This document shows, in pieces, positions 1 through 8,728 of a stretch of 64,000 bases of DNA. A program made the position numbers and the translations under genes. A model generated the notes under the pieces. The model was not told the origin of the DNA. It saw nothing but the letters and a program-made list of their open reading frames with translations, and did not search any database. Numbering within the stretch: the stretch's first letter is position 1; every line of letters starts with the position of its first letter. The DNA is from Vreelandella stevensii S18214 (lineage in GTDB: Bacteria; Pseudomonadota; Gammaproteobacteria; Pseudomonadales; Halomonadaceae): the NCBI RefSeq assembly GCF_000275725.1, contig NZ_AJTS01000040.1, positions 186,001-250,000 on the forward strand, in the 5' to 3' direction.

Positions 1-1454
1 GCGCCATCATCGGTGATGGCGCGCTCACCGCGGGCATGGCCTTCGAAGCGCTGGCCCACGCCGGGCACGTCAACGCCAACATGCTGGTGGTGCTGAACGA
101 CAACGAGATGTCGATCTCCGAGAACGTCGGCGGTATCGCCACCTATCTGGCGCGGATGCTCTCCAGCAAGCCTTACCTGAAAATGCGCGAAGAGGGCAAG
201 AAAGTGCTCTCGCACCTGCCCGGCGCGCTGGAGTTTGCCAAGCGCACCGAAGAGCACATGAAGGGCATGGTAAGCCCCGCAACGCTCTTCGAAGAGATGG
301 GCTTTCACTACGTGGGCCCCATCGACGGCCACGACCTGGACGCGCTGACCCAGACCCTGCGCAACCTGCGTGACCAGAAAGGCCCCCAGTTTCTGCATAT
401 CAAGACGGTCAAGGGCAAAGGGTTCCTGCCGGCAGAGGCCGACCAGATTGGCTATCACGCCATCACCAAGCTGGAAAAAGTGCCCGCGTCCAGCGCGCCC
501 CTGGTGAAGCCCCCCGCTGCGCCCAAGAAGAAGTACTGCAATGTGTTTGGTGACTGGCTGTGCGACATGGCCGCCGCCGACCCGCGCCTGATGGGTATCA
601 CTCCCGCCATGGGCGAAGGCTCGGACCTTATTCGCTTCGCGCAGACCTACCCCGAACGCTATTTCGACGTGGCGATTGCCGAACAGCACGCGGTCACCCT
701 GGCCGCAGGCATGGCCTGCGAGGGCATGAAGCCCGTCGTCGCCATCTACTCGACCTTTCTGCAGCGAGGCTACGACCAGCTGATCCACGACGTGGCCGTG
801 CAGGACCTGGACGTCACGTTCGCCATCGACCGAGCAGGCCTGGTGGGAGAAGACGGCCCGACGCACCACGGCAGCATGGACCTGTCGTTCCTGCGCTGCG
901 TGCCCGGCATGGTGATTCTGGCACCCGCCGATGAAGCAGAGTGCCGCGCCATGCTCAGCGCCGCCTACCACCATCCGGGCCCGGCCGCCGTTCGCTACCC
1001 CCGTGGTACCGGCCCCGGTGTGGCCATTCCTGACCACCTGGAGCCCATGGCGATTGGCCAGGCCGAGGTACGCCGTACCGGCACCAGCGACGGTATGCGC
1101 GTCGCCCTGCTGGCCTTTGGCAGCATCAATGGTGCCGCCGCCGCGGTGGCCGAGAAGCTCAATGCGACGCATATCAACATGCGCTCCATCAAGCCGCTGG
1201 ATCGTGACGCCGTGCTGCACGCCGCCGACGAGCACGAACTGCTGGTCACGCTGGAGGAGAACGTGATTGCAGGCGGCGCGGGCAGCGCGGTGAATGAGCT
1301 GCTCCACGCCGAAGGCGTTCAGGTCGAAGTCCTGAACCTGGGCTTGCCGGACAGCTTCGTCGAACACGGCACCCCCGCCGAGCTGCTGCGCGACTGCGGC
1401 CTGGATGCCGCCGGCATCGAAGCGGCCATTCGTTCGCGCCTGCCGTCGCCTTGA
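1..1454 (+). CDS. dxs: 1-deoxy-D-xylulose-5-phosphate synthase, 5' part missing
   Basis: This thiamine-diphosphate enzyme condenses pyruvate and glyceraldehyde 3-phosphate to 1-deoxy-D-xylulose 5-phosphate. It is the first step of the MEP isoprenoid pathway and also feeds thiamine and pyridoxal synthesis. The frame is already open at base 3, where it reads the ThDP/Mg motif [13 protein letters not shown] followed by NDNEMSIS. The first ATG at 36 therefore lies inside the gene and is not the start. The later transketolase half is complete, including [18 protein letters not shown], and the C-terminal transketolase domain runs to TGA at 1452-1454. About 483 residues are present; the family has about 620-640, so roughly 140-150 residues lie upstream of the window. 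Identification is secure. Confidence 0.97.
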   Translation, partial: AIIGDGALTAGMAFEALAHAGHVNANMLVVLNDNEMSISENVGGIATYLARMLSSKPYLKMREEGKKVLSHLPGALEFAKRTEEHMKGMVSPATLFEEMGFHYVGPIDGHDLDALTQTLRNLRDQKGPQFLHIKTVKGKGFLPAEADQIGYHAITKLEKVPASSAPLVKPPAAPKKKYCNVFGDWLCDMAAADPRLMGITPAMGEGSDLIRFAQTYPERYFDVAIAEQHAVTLAAGMACEGMKPVVAIYSTFLQRGYDQLIHDVAVQDLDVTFAIDRAGLVGEDGPTHHGSMDLSFLRCVPGMVILAPADEAECRAMLSAAYHHPGPAAVRYPRGTGPGVAIPDHLEPMAIGQAEVRRTGTSDGMRVALLAFGSINGAAAAVAEKLNATHINMRSIKPLDRDAVLHAADEHELLVTLEENVIAGGAGSAVNELLHAEGVQVEVLNLGLPDSFVEHGTPAELLRDCGLDAAGIEAAIRSRLPSP

Positions 1455-1482
1455 GCCTTCTGACTAACTTGTTGAGACCGTT

Positions 1483-2244
1483 ATGCTTTTTTTGATGATT
1501 CTGTTTGGTTTGATCGGCCTTGCCAGCGGCGGCCCCGTGGGCCTGCTGGTGGGGGCGGGTCTGGGCTGGTGGTTGGCACGCCAGCTGGGGCGCCGTTTGA
1601 ATGCCGCCCGCACGCGCTTGCAGGAAGGCTTCCTGGAGTCGATCTTTTCGGTGATGGGCTGCCTTTGCCAGGCCGATGGCAAGGTCACGCCAGGTGAGCT
1701 GGGCGTGGCCGAAAAGCTGTTCGATCAGATGCGTTTGCAGGGCGAGCACCGCGCCAAGGCGCGGGCCGCCTTCGAACGGGGCCGTGCCGACGACTTCGAC
1801 CTGGAGGCCGAGCTGGCCAAGGTCAATCGCCTGACCCAGCGTCAGCCCATTTTGCGCCAGGTATTTTTGCAGGTTCAGCTCAGCGCGATTGCCGCCGACG
1901 GGATCCTGCACCCCGCCGAGCATGAGATGATTCTGCGCGTGGCGCGGGGCGTTGGCTGCAGCGAGGCCGAAGTACAGCAGATCGAAGCCATGCTGCATGG
2001 CGCGGCGGCCAACTCTCAAGGCGCCAGCGAGGAAGCTCTGAAGGATGCCTATCGCGTACTGGGCGTGGCGGAAGACGCCAGCGATGCCGAGATCAAGAAA
2101 GCGTATCGTCGCCTGATGAGCCAGAATCACCCGGACAAGCTGGCGGGCAAGGGGCTTCCGGAGAGCATGCGCGAGGTGGCGCAGGCCCGCACCAGCGAGA
2201 TTGGCAATGCCTATGAGCGCATCCGCGCGGCGCGGTGCCAGTAG
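1483..2244 (+). CDS. djlA: DjlA-like membrane-anchored DnaJ co-chaperone
   Basis: The 253-residue protein has the DjlA layout: an N-terminal glycine-rich membrane segment (about residues 2-30), a TerB-like helical middle domain (about 50-170) and a C-terminal J domain (about 188-253). The J domain carries the HPD tripeptide at 216-218 that stimulates the DnaK ATPase. DjlA proteins sit in the inner membrane with the J domain in the cytoplasm and recruit DnaK. The gene begins 28 bases after dxs on the same strand and may be cotranscribed with it. No defect is visible. Confidence 0.9.
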   Translation: MLFLMILFGLIGLASGGPVGLLVGAGLGWWLARQLGRRLNAARTRLQEGFLESIFSVMGCLCQADGKVTPGELGVAEKLFDQMRLQGEHRAKARAAFERGRADDFDLEAELAKVNRLTQRQPILRQVFLQVQLSAIAADGILHPAEHEMILRVARGVGCSEAEVQQIEAMLHGAAANSQGASEEALKDAYRVLGVAEDASDAEIKKAYRRLMSQNHPDKLAGKGLPESMREVAQARTSEIGNAYERIRAARCQ

Positions 2245-2260
2245 CCCCGTGACAGGCGTT

Positions 2261-2299
2261 CAGGCAGTGGCTACAGTGAAGGCTTCACGGTACTGCCTG
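2261..2299. promoter_or_regulatory. Nested inverted repeat between djlA and gst
   Basis: CAGGCAGT at 2261-2268 pairs perfectly with ACTGCCTG at 2292-2299. An inner palindrome GTGAAGGCTTCAC lies between the arms. There is no T-run, so this could be an operator or mRNA hairpin just upstream of the disrupted gst start at 2310 as easily as a djlA terminator. The role is not known. Confidence 0.4.
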
Positions 2300-2340
2300 G
2301 AGCCGCCCCATGATCACCCTTTATCAGTTAGCGCGGAAAA

Positions 2341-2361
2341 CCTCGTACTTTTAGTGCGAGG
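2341..2361 (+). repeat. Left-end hairpin of the TnpB element
   Basis: CCTCGTACT, TTT, AGTGCGAGG form a 9-bp stem (one G-T pair) with a three-base loop about 13 bases inside the inferred left edge. Y1 transposases of the IS200/IS605 family recognise such subterminal hairpins. This supports the left boundary. Confidence 0.7.
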
Positions 2362-2433
2362 ATGGATAGCGCGGCGTCCGCCAGGACGCCTTGTGTTTTG
2401 CATCCTTACAATATTTCGTCTAAAGTGTAAAGC

Positions 2434-3546
2434 ATGAAAGCCGAACGCGCCTACCAATACCGCTTCTATCCCACGCCTGAGCAAGCAGCCTTGCTGGCGC
2501 GGACGTTTGGGTGCGTGCGGTTTGTCTGGAACGCGGTGCTGCGCTATCGCACTGACGCGTTTTATCAGCGTCAGGAAAAGATCGGCTATAACGATGCCAG
2601 CGCGTTCCTAACACAGTTAAAGAAGCAGCCGGACACCGCCTTTCTAGCCGAGGTTAGTTCGGTGCCACTGCAACAATGCTTGCGCCATCAACAAAGTGCG
2701 TTCAAGCATTTCTTTGCCAAGCGGGCGCGGTACCCCAGCTTTAAATCGAAGAAGCACCGGCAGTCAGCCACCTTTGCCAGTTCGGCATTTTCGTACCGTG
2801 ACGGGCAGATCACGCTCGCCAAGTGCCGTGAACCGCTAAACATCCGCTGGAGCCGCGACCTGCCTGCGGTACCGAGCACAGTGACGGTATCCAGGGATGC
2901 AGCAGGCCGTTACTTCATTAGCTGTCTGTGCAAGGTAGACACTGAGGCGTTGCCAATTACGTTCAAGATGGTCGGTATCGACCTGGGGATCAAAGACCTG
3001 TTCGTGACCAGTGACGGCCATCGGGTGAATAATCCCCGCCACACTGCCCGCTATGCCCGAAAGCTAGCGAAGGCGCAGCGGCGCCTCAGCCGTAAGCAAA
3101 AGGGCTCGAACAACCGAGCCAAGGCACGGTTAAAGGTCGCTCGCTGTCACGCCAAGATCGCTGACACGCGCCGTGACCACCTGCATAAACTCACCCGCCA
3201 GATCGTTAACGAGAACCAAGTGATTGCAGCGGAGAGTTTGCAGGTGAAGAACATGGTCAAAAACCGCCATCTCTCTAACGCCATCAGTGATGTTGGCTGG
3301 GGGGAGTTAGTGCGCCAGCTTGACTACAAGGCGGCCTGGGCGGGAAGGCAGTTTGTCCAGATTGATCGCTGGTACCCAAGCTCAAAACGCTGCCATAGCT
3401 GCGGCTTTGTGCTGGAATCACTACCGCTGAATGTTCGCACCTGGGACTGCCCAGATTGCGGTACTCAGGGCATCGACCGCGACGCGAATGCGGCCCGCAA
3501 CATTCTGCAAGCAGGCACCGCGCTATTAGCCGGTGCAGATGGTTGA
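2434..3546 (+). CDS. tnpB: TnpB (OrfB) RNA-guided nuclease of an IS200/IS605-type element
   Basis: The 370-residue protein has the full TnpB layout: N-terminal OrfB HTH region (MKAERAYQYRFYPTPEQ), a long central part, and a split RuvC nuclease. The RuvC acidic residues are D183 in VGIDLGIKD, E267 in AAESLQVKNM and D350 in GIDRDANAARNIL. A zinc-ribbon lies between the second and third motifs (C320/C323 and C339/C342). All catalytic residues are present and the frame is unbroken, so the nuclease is probably functional. TnpB proteins are guided by an RNA made from the element's right end and help retain the element after excision. Start ATG 2434 was chosen by family N-terminus; no strong RBS is visible. 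Confidence 0.93.
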   Translation: MKAERAYQYRFYPTPEQAALLARTFGCVRFVWNAVLRYRTDAFYQRQEKIGYNDASAFLTQLKKQPDTAFLAEVSSVPLQQCLRHQQSAFKHFFAKRARYPSFKSKKHRQSATFASSAFSYRDGQITLAKCREPLNIRWSRDLPAVPSTVTVSRDAAGRYFISCLCKVDTEALPITFKMVGIDLGIKDLFVTSDGHRVNNPRHTARYARKLAKAQRRLSRKQKGSNNRAKARLKVARCHAKIADTRRDHLHKLTRQIVNENQVIAAESLQVKNMVKNRHLSNAISDVGWGELVRQLDYKAAWAGRQFVQIDRWYPSSKRCHSCGFVLESLPLNVRTWDCPDCGTQGIDRDANAARNILQAGTALLAGADG

Positions 3547-3727
3547 AATATCATACCGAGGGGCACTCGGGAATGTACGCCTGTGGAGTTTGTGTAAGAC
3601 CAGCAGTGCCAAGGCATTGAAGGCAACGAACATCGAAGCAGGAACCAGGAAGGTAACGACCTGGGAATCCCCTTCCTTTCCGTCGCAAGGCGGCAGCGCA
3701 AGCTGAGGGAGGGGAGGATGTCAAAGT
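3547..3727 (+). ncRNA. Probable omega-RNA (reRNA) region and right end of the TnpB element
   Basis: In characterised TnpB systems the guide RNA spans the 3' part of tnpB and the right end, with the guide taken from DNA just past the element. Here the sequence after the tnpB stop ends in a long imperfect hairpin at 3664-3719 (ATCCCCTTCC paired with GGGAGGGGAGGAT) followed by GTCAA. The guide would then begin at about 3728, in gst sequence (TTCCCTAACTCCCGCTCG). The assignment rests on family knowledge plus the right-end motif; the exact RNA ends are unknown. Confidence 0.6.
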
Positions 3728-4353
3728 TTCCCTAACTCCCGCTCGCTGCGTGCCGCCTGGACGCTGGAAGAGCTGGGCCTGGCGTACCAGTGCCACCACG
3801 TAGCCCTGGACCAGGGCGCGGGGCAAAGCGCCGAGCATCTCGCCCGCCACCCGGATGGCAAGGTACCCGTGCTGGAAGACGGCGAACTGACGCTGTTCGA
3901 ATCCGCACCCATCTGCCGCTATCTCGCCGAACGGTACGGCGAAGGCCAACTGCTGCCACACAGCGTGGAGGAACGCGCCCAGGTAGATCAGTGGCTAAGC
4001 TTCATCGTCACCGAGATCGAGCAGCCGCTGTGGCTGCAGGCCAAGCACAAGTTCGCCCTGCCTCAGGACAAGCGGGTGCCCTCCGTACTGCCCACCGCCG
4101 CCTGGGAATTTCAGCGCGCCCTGACCGCCCTGGAGCGCCGCTACCACGGCCAGGAGACGCTGGTGGGCGATACCTTCACACTGGCCGACCTCTTCCTGAC
4201 CCACACCTTGAGCTGGGCAGCGAGCATGAAACACCGCCTGCCGGAACCGCTGGTGGCCTACCGCGCCCGCCATGCCTACCGCCCGGCGCTGGCCCGCGCC
4301 GCGGAGAAAGAGCAGACCGCAGCCGAGCGTTAATCCATCGCTAAACGCTTTCA

Positions 4354-4387
4354 AAAACCATTGCTGGCAACGCATGGCAATGGTTTT
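4354..4387. terminator. Bidirectional terminator between gst and cheZ
   Basis: AAAACCATTGC (4354-4364) pairs perfectly with GCAATGGTTTT (4377-4387), giving an 11-bp stem flanked by A and T runs. It lies between convergent gst and cheZ and can serve both strands. Confidence 0.8.
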
Positions 4388-4410
4388 GGCTCGATGTCGC
4401 TTGGCTTGGT

Positions 4411-5097
4411 CTAAAAGCCCAGCTCATCCAGCAGATCGTCTACTTGTTCCTGCCCTGCTACCACATCTGCCTTATTTTGGTTCACCTGCGGTCCATTCCG
4501 CAGCTTGGCATGCTCATCTCGGCTATCTTCCACCTTAACGCCATCGGTGACATGGGGCACATTATCGACAAGCACCTGAACAAGCTGCTCTTCGATGAGC
4601 TTGATGACCTCCATCATTTTCTTGATCACCTGCCCGGTGAGATCCTGGAAGTCCTGAGCCATCATGATTTCAAGCAGCTCTTTTTGCGTCGCCCCGGTTG
4701 CGCTGGGAAGTTTGTTGTTCAAAAAGTCCTGAGTGTCTTCGAGGAGGCTGGGATCCCCCTCTATCGCCGCCAGCTTCACTGCCGCTAACTGCCAGCGCTC
4801 ATTAAGTGCGGCGCCCTCTTCCTCAAGACCGTCTTGTAACGGCTGAGCACGCTCAACGGCATTCAATGCCCGCTCTGCGGCCTGCTCCGTCATGGAGGCG
4901 ACATAGTTTAGACGGTCATTGGCATCCGGTATCGCTTGCGCCGCCTGGGTGATCTGCTGATCCAGGCCCAGCTCTTTCATGCTGTCCCGCAGCAGTCGCG
5001 TTAAGTGGCCTATGCGCTGCACCATCTCATCAGTACTGTCTTTTTTGCCCAGCACCGACGGCATGGTCGTGTCGTGGGCGTTGTTAACAGTGCTCAT
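4411..5097 (-). CDS. cheZ: CheY-P phosphatase CheZ
   Basis: CheZ dephosphorylates CheY-P and ends the chemotactic tumble signal. The 228-residue protein shows the catalytic helix MMAQDFQDLTGQVIKKMM with D152 and Q156, matching E. coli D143 and Q147. It also ends in the CheY-binding helix VDDLLDELGF. An ATG at 5097 with AGAGGA upstream was chosen over an earlier in-frame start, which would add a tail unlike CheZ. Unlike the usual cheY-cheZ arrangement, no cheY or other che gene is adjacent; the chemoreceptors of this window lie 14-18 kb away. No sigma-28 promoter is apparent upstream. Confidence 0.93.
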   Translation of the reverse strand: MSTVNNAHDTTMPSVLGKKDSTDEMVQRIGHLTRLLRDSMKELGLDQQITQAAQAIPDANDRLNYVASMTEQAAERALNAVERAQPLQDGLEEEGAALNERWQLAAVKLAAIEGDPSLLEDTQDFLNNKLPSATGATQKELLEIMMAQDFQDLTGQVIKKMMEVIKLIEEQLVQVLVDNVPHVTDGVKVEDSRDEHAKLRNGPQVNQNKADVVAGQEQVDDLLDELGF

Positions 5098-5188
5098 GAC
5101 AATCCTCTTGTTGGAAAAATCTTGTTGAATTTCACGTGTATTACTTTCGCAGTCGCCATCAATATACGCACCTGTAAAAGAAACACTC

Positions 5189-5303
5189 TGCATGCTTGTT
5201 AAAGGGACGATTACCCATTAAAGCGGGCTATTGACCACTAATTCAACTTACAGACTGGTTTTCTGCAAAATGAGGCATTAATTTCCTGCTCAACAAGCAT
5301 GCA
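5189..5303. repeat. 12-bp inverted repeat pair upstream of cheZ
   Basis: TGCATGCTTGTT (5189-5200) and AACAAGCATGCA (5292-5303) are perfect inverted repeats 91 bp apart in the gap between cheZ and the trhA remnant. They could be two operator halves, the ends of a tiny MITE-like element, or chance. The enclosed bases contain no reading frame of note. Confidence 0.4.
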
Positions 5304-5345
5304 CTCGCCTTGATGATACGGCAGAGAATGCCAGCCCATGAGGTG

Positions 5346-5778
5346 TTAGTGCGAAGCGAAAGAGTTATATGGCAAGACAGCAGTGTAAACAGCAAAATAA
5401 TGGCAGACGCTGCCCGCAATCACAAAAAGATGCCAGATTGCATGATTATAGGGGATTGTGCGCACAGCATAGAAAATGACCCCCAGCGTATAGGCCCCCC
5501 CCAGCAGCCAGCAAAGCCATGCTGGTCGTTGATAGGTTAGCCGTCATTTCCCCGGTCGCCAGGACGATCATCCACCCCATCAACAGATAAATCGCCACAC
5601 GCAGTATCGAAAAACGCTGAGGCCATAGCAGTCTGCAGGCAATACCCACCAAGCTGAGTACCGCACCAATGCCATGGGTAACGCTGTGCAGCCACTCTTC
5701 GAGGGGGCTGAACTTCCCCTGCTCTTCAAGCGACGGTTCATGCACGCCGACATACGATTCTTTTCGTACAGCTTTCAT
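5346..5778 (-). pseudogene. Hemolysin III / TrhA-family membrane protein, internally deleted and frameshifted
   Basis: The N-terminus carries the family motif SVTHGIGAVLSLVGIA, but this runs straight into the late part of the family (LYLLMGW-like AIYLLMGWMIVLATGE), so about 90 residues of the middle helices are missing. After the run of eight C at 5495-5502 (eight G on the coding strand) the frame is wrong. With seven G it continues as [36 protein letters not shown] (written across two frames) to a TAA at 5346-5348. The family is normally about 210 residues with seven helices, so this is a remnant. The deletion alone would inactivate it even if the homopolymer shift is a sequencing error. Confidence 0.85.
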
Positions 5779-5814
5779 ACTGGGGCGCTCCCGACATCTG
5801 ACGCCCCACTATTA

Positions 5815-6450
5815 TCACCCCTTGCGCTCGATATCCACATCGCTGGCCTGGGTGAAGTCATCCAGCGCCATCATGTGGCCCAGCTTGCCCGCCTTGGTGG
5901 CCAGGTACTGCTCGTTATGCGGGTTGAGGCCGGTGGTGATGGGCTGACGCTCCACCACGTTGACCCCATCGCGGGTGAGCGCATCGACCTTGCGGGGGTT
6001 GTTGGTCATCAGCTTGAGGGCGGAGACGCCCAGGTGCTCGAGCATCGGCACGCAGAGATCATAACGGCGCATGTCGGCACCGAAGCCGAGCTGCTCGTTG
6101 GCCTCCACGGTATCCGCCCCCTGGTCCTGCAAGTGGTAGGCGCGAATCTTGTTGAGCAGGCCAATACCGCGCCCCTCCTGACGCAGGTAGAGCAGCACCC
6201 CGCGACCTTCGCTGGCAATGCGCTTGAGGGCTTCCTGCAGCTGGTAGCCACAGTCGCAGCGCATGGAAAACAGCGCATCGCCCGTCAGGCACTCGGAGTG
6301 CACCCGCCCCAGCACCGGCGCGCCATCGCTCACATCGCCCAGGGTGAGCGCAATATGGTCTTTCCCCGTGGCATCGTCTTCGAAGCCATGCATGGTGAAC
6401 GTGGCCCAGGGGGTGGGCAGCCGGGAAGCGGCGATGAAGCGAATGGTCAC
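5815..6450 (-). CDS. ribA: GTP cyclohydrolase II
   Basis: RibA opens GTP and releases formate and pyrophosphate to give the first riboflavin intermediate. The 211-residue protein has the zinc ligands C54, C65 and C67 ([18 protein letters not shown]), the catalytic loop RQEGRGIGL (about 96-104) and the substrate motif LMTNNP. It is a stand-alone RibA and not the RibBA fusion. It is divergent from hemE across about 220 bases that include a perfect palindrome GTTGGCCAGCCAAC at 6561-6574. Confidence 0.95.
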   Translation of the reverse strand: MTIRFIAASRLPTPWATFTMHGFEDDATGKDHIALTLGDVSDGAPVLGRVHSECLTGDALFSMRCDCGYQLQEALKRIASEGRGVLLYLRQEGRGIGLLNKIRAYHLQDQGADTVEANEQLGFGADMRRYDLCVPMLEHLGVSALKLMTNNPRKVDALTRDGVNVVERQPITTGLNPHNEQYLATKAGKLGHMMALDDFTQASDVDIERKG

Positions 6451-6668
6451 GGATTACCTCACAGATGAACCAGGCCAGTTATCCACATCAGTGTTGGCAA
6501 GTGGGCGCATAGTCTAACAGGAAGTGGCGCAAGCCTCACGATTGGCCGGGGTGCGACGATGTTGGCCAGCCAACAGGCGCCACCGCTGCCCAACTTCACG
6601 TACAATTCCTATCGTCGGATGTGCTGACTCCCTTACAATGCGGGCAAATTTTCCAAGAGCAAGTGTTT

Positions 6669-7784
6669 ATGACCACCACACCTTTGCAGAACGACCGTTT
6701 TCTTCGCGCGCTGGCGCGCCAGCCTGTCGACCGCACTCCGGTGTGGATGATGCGTCAAGCGGGCCGTTACCTGCCCGAGTACCGCGCCAGCCGCGCCGAT
6801 GCGGGCAGCTTCATGGACCTGTGCCGCAATCATGACCTGGCCTGTGAAGTCACCCTGCAGCCGCTGGAGCGTTACCCGCTCGACGCCGCCATTCTGTTCT
6901 CGGACATTTTGACCATCCCCGATGCCATGGGGCTGGGCCTGTACTTCGAAACCGGCGAAGGCCCCAAATTCAAGAAGACCGTACGCACCGCCGAAGAAGT
7001 CGCCGCGCTCACCGTGCCCAATGCCGAGCGCGACCTGGACTACGTGATGCGGGCGGTCTCCACGATCCGTCGTGAGCTCAACGGCCGCATGCCGCTGATC
7101 GGCTTTTCCGGCAGCCCCTGGACACTGGCTACCTACATGGTCGAAGGCGGCTCCAGCAAGGACTTCCGTCACCTGAAGACCATGCTGTACGACACGCCCG
7201 ACACCATGCACCAGCTGCTGGACACCCTGGCGCAAGCGGTCACCGACTACCTGAACGCTCAGATTCGCGCAGGCGCTCAAGCGGTACAGATTTTCGATAC
7301 CTGGGGCGGCGCGCTGTCCACACCGGCCTACCTGGAGTTCTCGCTGCGCTACATGGAGCAGATCGTCTCCGGGCTGATCCGCGAGCACGATGGCCGTCGC
7401 GTACCGGTGATTCTGTTCACCAAGAACGGTGGTCAGTGGCTGGAGCACATTGCCTGCGCCGGTGCCGACGCATTGGGCATCGACTGGTCCACCGAGCTGT
7501 CCGACGCCCGCGCCCGCGTGGGCCACAAGGTGGCCCTGCAGGGCAATCTGGACCCCAACGTGCTGTTTGCGCGCCCTTCGGCCATTCGTGCGGAAGTGGC
7601 TCGCGTACTGGAGAGCTACGGCCACGGCCCTGGCCACGTTTTCAATCTGGGCCATGGCATCAGCCAGTTCACCAACCCTGATCACGTCACCGCCTTCATG
7701 GAGGCGCTGCACGACTTGAGCCCGCAGTACCATCAGGGCATCCCGACTCAATCGAACGACTCATGCCCAGGAGCCAAGCAATGA
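6669..7784 (+). CDS. hemE: Uroporphyrinogen III decarboxylase
   Basis: HemE removes four acetate carboxyl groups from uroporphyrinogen III to give coproporphyrinogen III in heme synthesis. The 371-residue protein has the N-terminal signature [17 protein letters not shown] and the family core [19 protein letters not shown] 6669 is preferred because the sequence from there matches the family N-terminus; the earlier in-frame start at 6621 adds 16 unrelated residues. The stop overlaps the speE start (ATGA at 7781-7784), suggesting translational coupling. Confidence 0.96.
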   Translation: MTTTPLQNDRFLRALARQPVDRTPVWMMRQAGRYLPEYRASRADAGSFMDLCRNHDLACEVTLQPLERYPLDAAILFSDILTIPDAMGLGLYFETGEGPKFKKTVRTAEEVAALTVPNAERDLDYVMRAVSTIRRELNGRMPLIGFSGSPWTLATYMVEGGSSKDFRHLKTMLYDTPDTMHQLLDTLAQAVTDYLNAQIRAGAQAVQIFDTWGGALSTPAYLEFSLRYMEQIVSGLIREHDGRRVPVILFTKNGGQWLEHIACAGADALGIDWSTELSDARARVGHKVALQGNLDPNVLFARPSAIRAEVARVLESYGHGPGHVFNLGHGISQFTNPDHVTAFMEALHDLSPQYHQGIPTQSNDSCPGAKQ

Positions 7785-8641
7785 GCGACCTACGCGACGA
7801 CCAGTGGTTTACCGAAGTCTTTGATAGCCACGGCAGCGCTTTCTCGCTGAAAGTTTCTGAAAAACTGCTGGATGTGCAAAGCCCCTACCAGCACCTGGAA
7901 GTGTACGCCACCGAGACTTACGGCAACCTGATGGTGCTGGACGGCTGCGTGATGCTCACCGACCGCGACAACTTCCTGTATCACGAAATGATCGCCCACC
8001 CGGCGCTGTTCACCCATCAGGACCCCAAGCGCGTGGTCATCATTGGTGGCGGCGACTGCGGCACCTTGAAAGAAGTGCTGCGCCATCCGGGCGTCGAGAA
8101 GGTCACCCAGATCGATATCGACGAGGAAGTCACCAAGGCCGCCGAGCGCTTTTTCCCCGAACTCGTGGAAGCCAACGGCGACCCCCGCGCCGAGCTGCTG
8201 TTTGCCGACGGCGTGAAGTGGGTCGACGACGCAACCGATGAGAGCATCGACCTGCTGATCATCGACTCCACCGACCCGGTCGGCCCGGCCGAAGGCCTGT
8301 TCAAGACCGACTTCCTGAAACGCTGCCACCGTATACTGAAAAGTGGCGGTGTGATGGTGCAGCAGAGCGAGTCGCCGCTTTACCATAGCGGTTCGATCAT
8401 TCGCGAACTGCGCAACGACATGCGCGAAGCGGGCTTCGACAGCGTGGCCACCTTGCCCTTCCCCCAACCGGTCTACCCCTCTGGCTGGTGGAGCGTGACG
8501 TTGGCAGGTAAGGGCACCAGCGTTGAAAGCTTCCGCGAAGAAGCTGCCGCCAGCCACGAAATGCCGCTACAGTACTACACAGCAGAGGCCCATCGTGGAG
8601 CCCTGGCGCTGCCCCCCTTCATGCGCAAAGCCTTTGCGTGA
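7781..8641 (+). CDS. speE: Spermidine synthase (polyamine aminopropyltransferase)
   Basis: SpeE transfers an aminopropyl group from decarboxylated S-adenosylmethionine to putrescine. The 286-residue protein has the nucleotide-binding [15 protein letters not shown], the acidic DIDEEV strand end and the catalytic [13 protein letters not shown] motif. It starts at ATG 7781 inside the hemE stop, with AGGAG eight bases upstream. No speD (SAM decarboxylase) is next to it. Confidence 0.95.
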   Translation: MSDLRDDQWFTEVFDSHGSAFSLKVSEKLLDVQSPYQHLEVYATETYGNLMVLDGCVMLTDRDNFLYHEMIAHPALFTHQDPKRVVIIGGGDCGTLKEVLRHPGVEKVTQIDIDEEVTKAAERFFPELVEANGDPRAELLFADGVKWVDDATDESIDLLIIDSTDPVGPAEGLFKTDFLKRCHRILKSGGVMVQQSESPLYHSGSIIRELRNDMREAGFDSVATLPFPQPVYPSGWWSVTLAGKGTSVESFREEAAASHEMPLQYYTAEAHRGALALPPFMRKAFA

Positions 8642-8663
8642 GAGCGGGCATCGTTAGTGGAAG

Positions 8664-8687
8664 AGCCGGGCGCTGCTCGGCTTTTTT
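8664..8687 (+). terminator. Terminator after speE
   Basis: AGCCG-G-GC, loop GCT, GC-T-CGGCT followed by six T (8682-8687) is a rho-independent terminator just after the hemE-speE operon. Confidence 0.8.
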
Positions 8688-8728
8688 ATGCGCGCAGATC
8701 GGCGCGCTTCGACGTCAAGGAATCACAC

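Larger units (their letters stand above)
2328..3727 (+). mobile_element. IS200/IS605-family element carrying only tnpB (IS1341-type)
   Basis: An element of about 1.4 kb is inserted in the gst gene. Its edges are inferred from the interrupted GST frame and are uncertain by about two bases because TT occurs at both junctions. The left part holds a subterminal hairpin (2341-2361). The right part holds the motif GAATCCCCTTCCTTT and later GGGAGGGGAGGATGTCAA, which is typical of right ends in this family. There are no terminal inverted repeats and no obvious target duplication, as expected for single-strand 'peel and paste' elements. No tnpA (Y1 transposase) is present, so mobility would need a helper elsewhere. 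Confidence 0.85.
2310..4333 (+). pseudogene. Glutathione S-transferase gene split by an IS element
   Basis: A GST reading frame starts at ATG 2310 (GGAG six bases upstream), encodes MITLYQ up to 2327, and resumes in a compatible frame at 3728 as FPNSRSLRAAWTLEELG. Joining 2310-2327 to 3728-4333 gives an intact frame of about 207 residues, the usual GST length. It has the N-terminal thioredoxin fold (NSRS motif, then FESAPICRYL) and the helical C-terminal domain. The intervening 1.4 kb is a TnpB element. The downstream part alone can start only at ATG 3869, which drops the glutathione-binding half, so the gene is probably inactive. The GST subfamily cannot be named from sequence alone. Confidence 0.85.

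Noticed and set aside
3869-4333. Complete short GST gene starting at ATG 3869
   Set aside because: It lacks the thioredoxin-like half; the upstream sequence and the piece at 2310-2327 show it is the back part of a split gene.
6633-7751. 372-codon open frame on the minus strand inside hemE
   Set aside because: Antisense shadow; hemE is certain and the composition is typical of reversed GC-rich codons.
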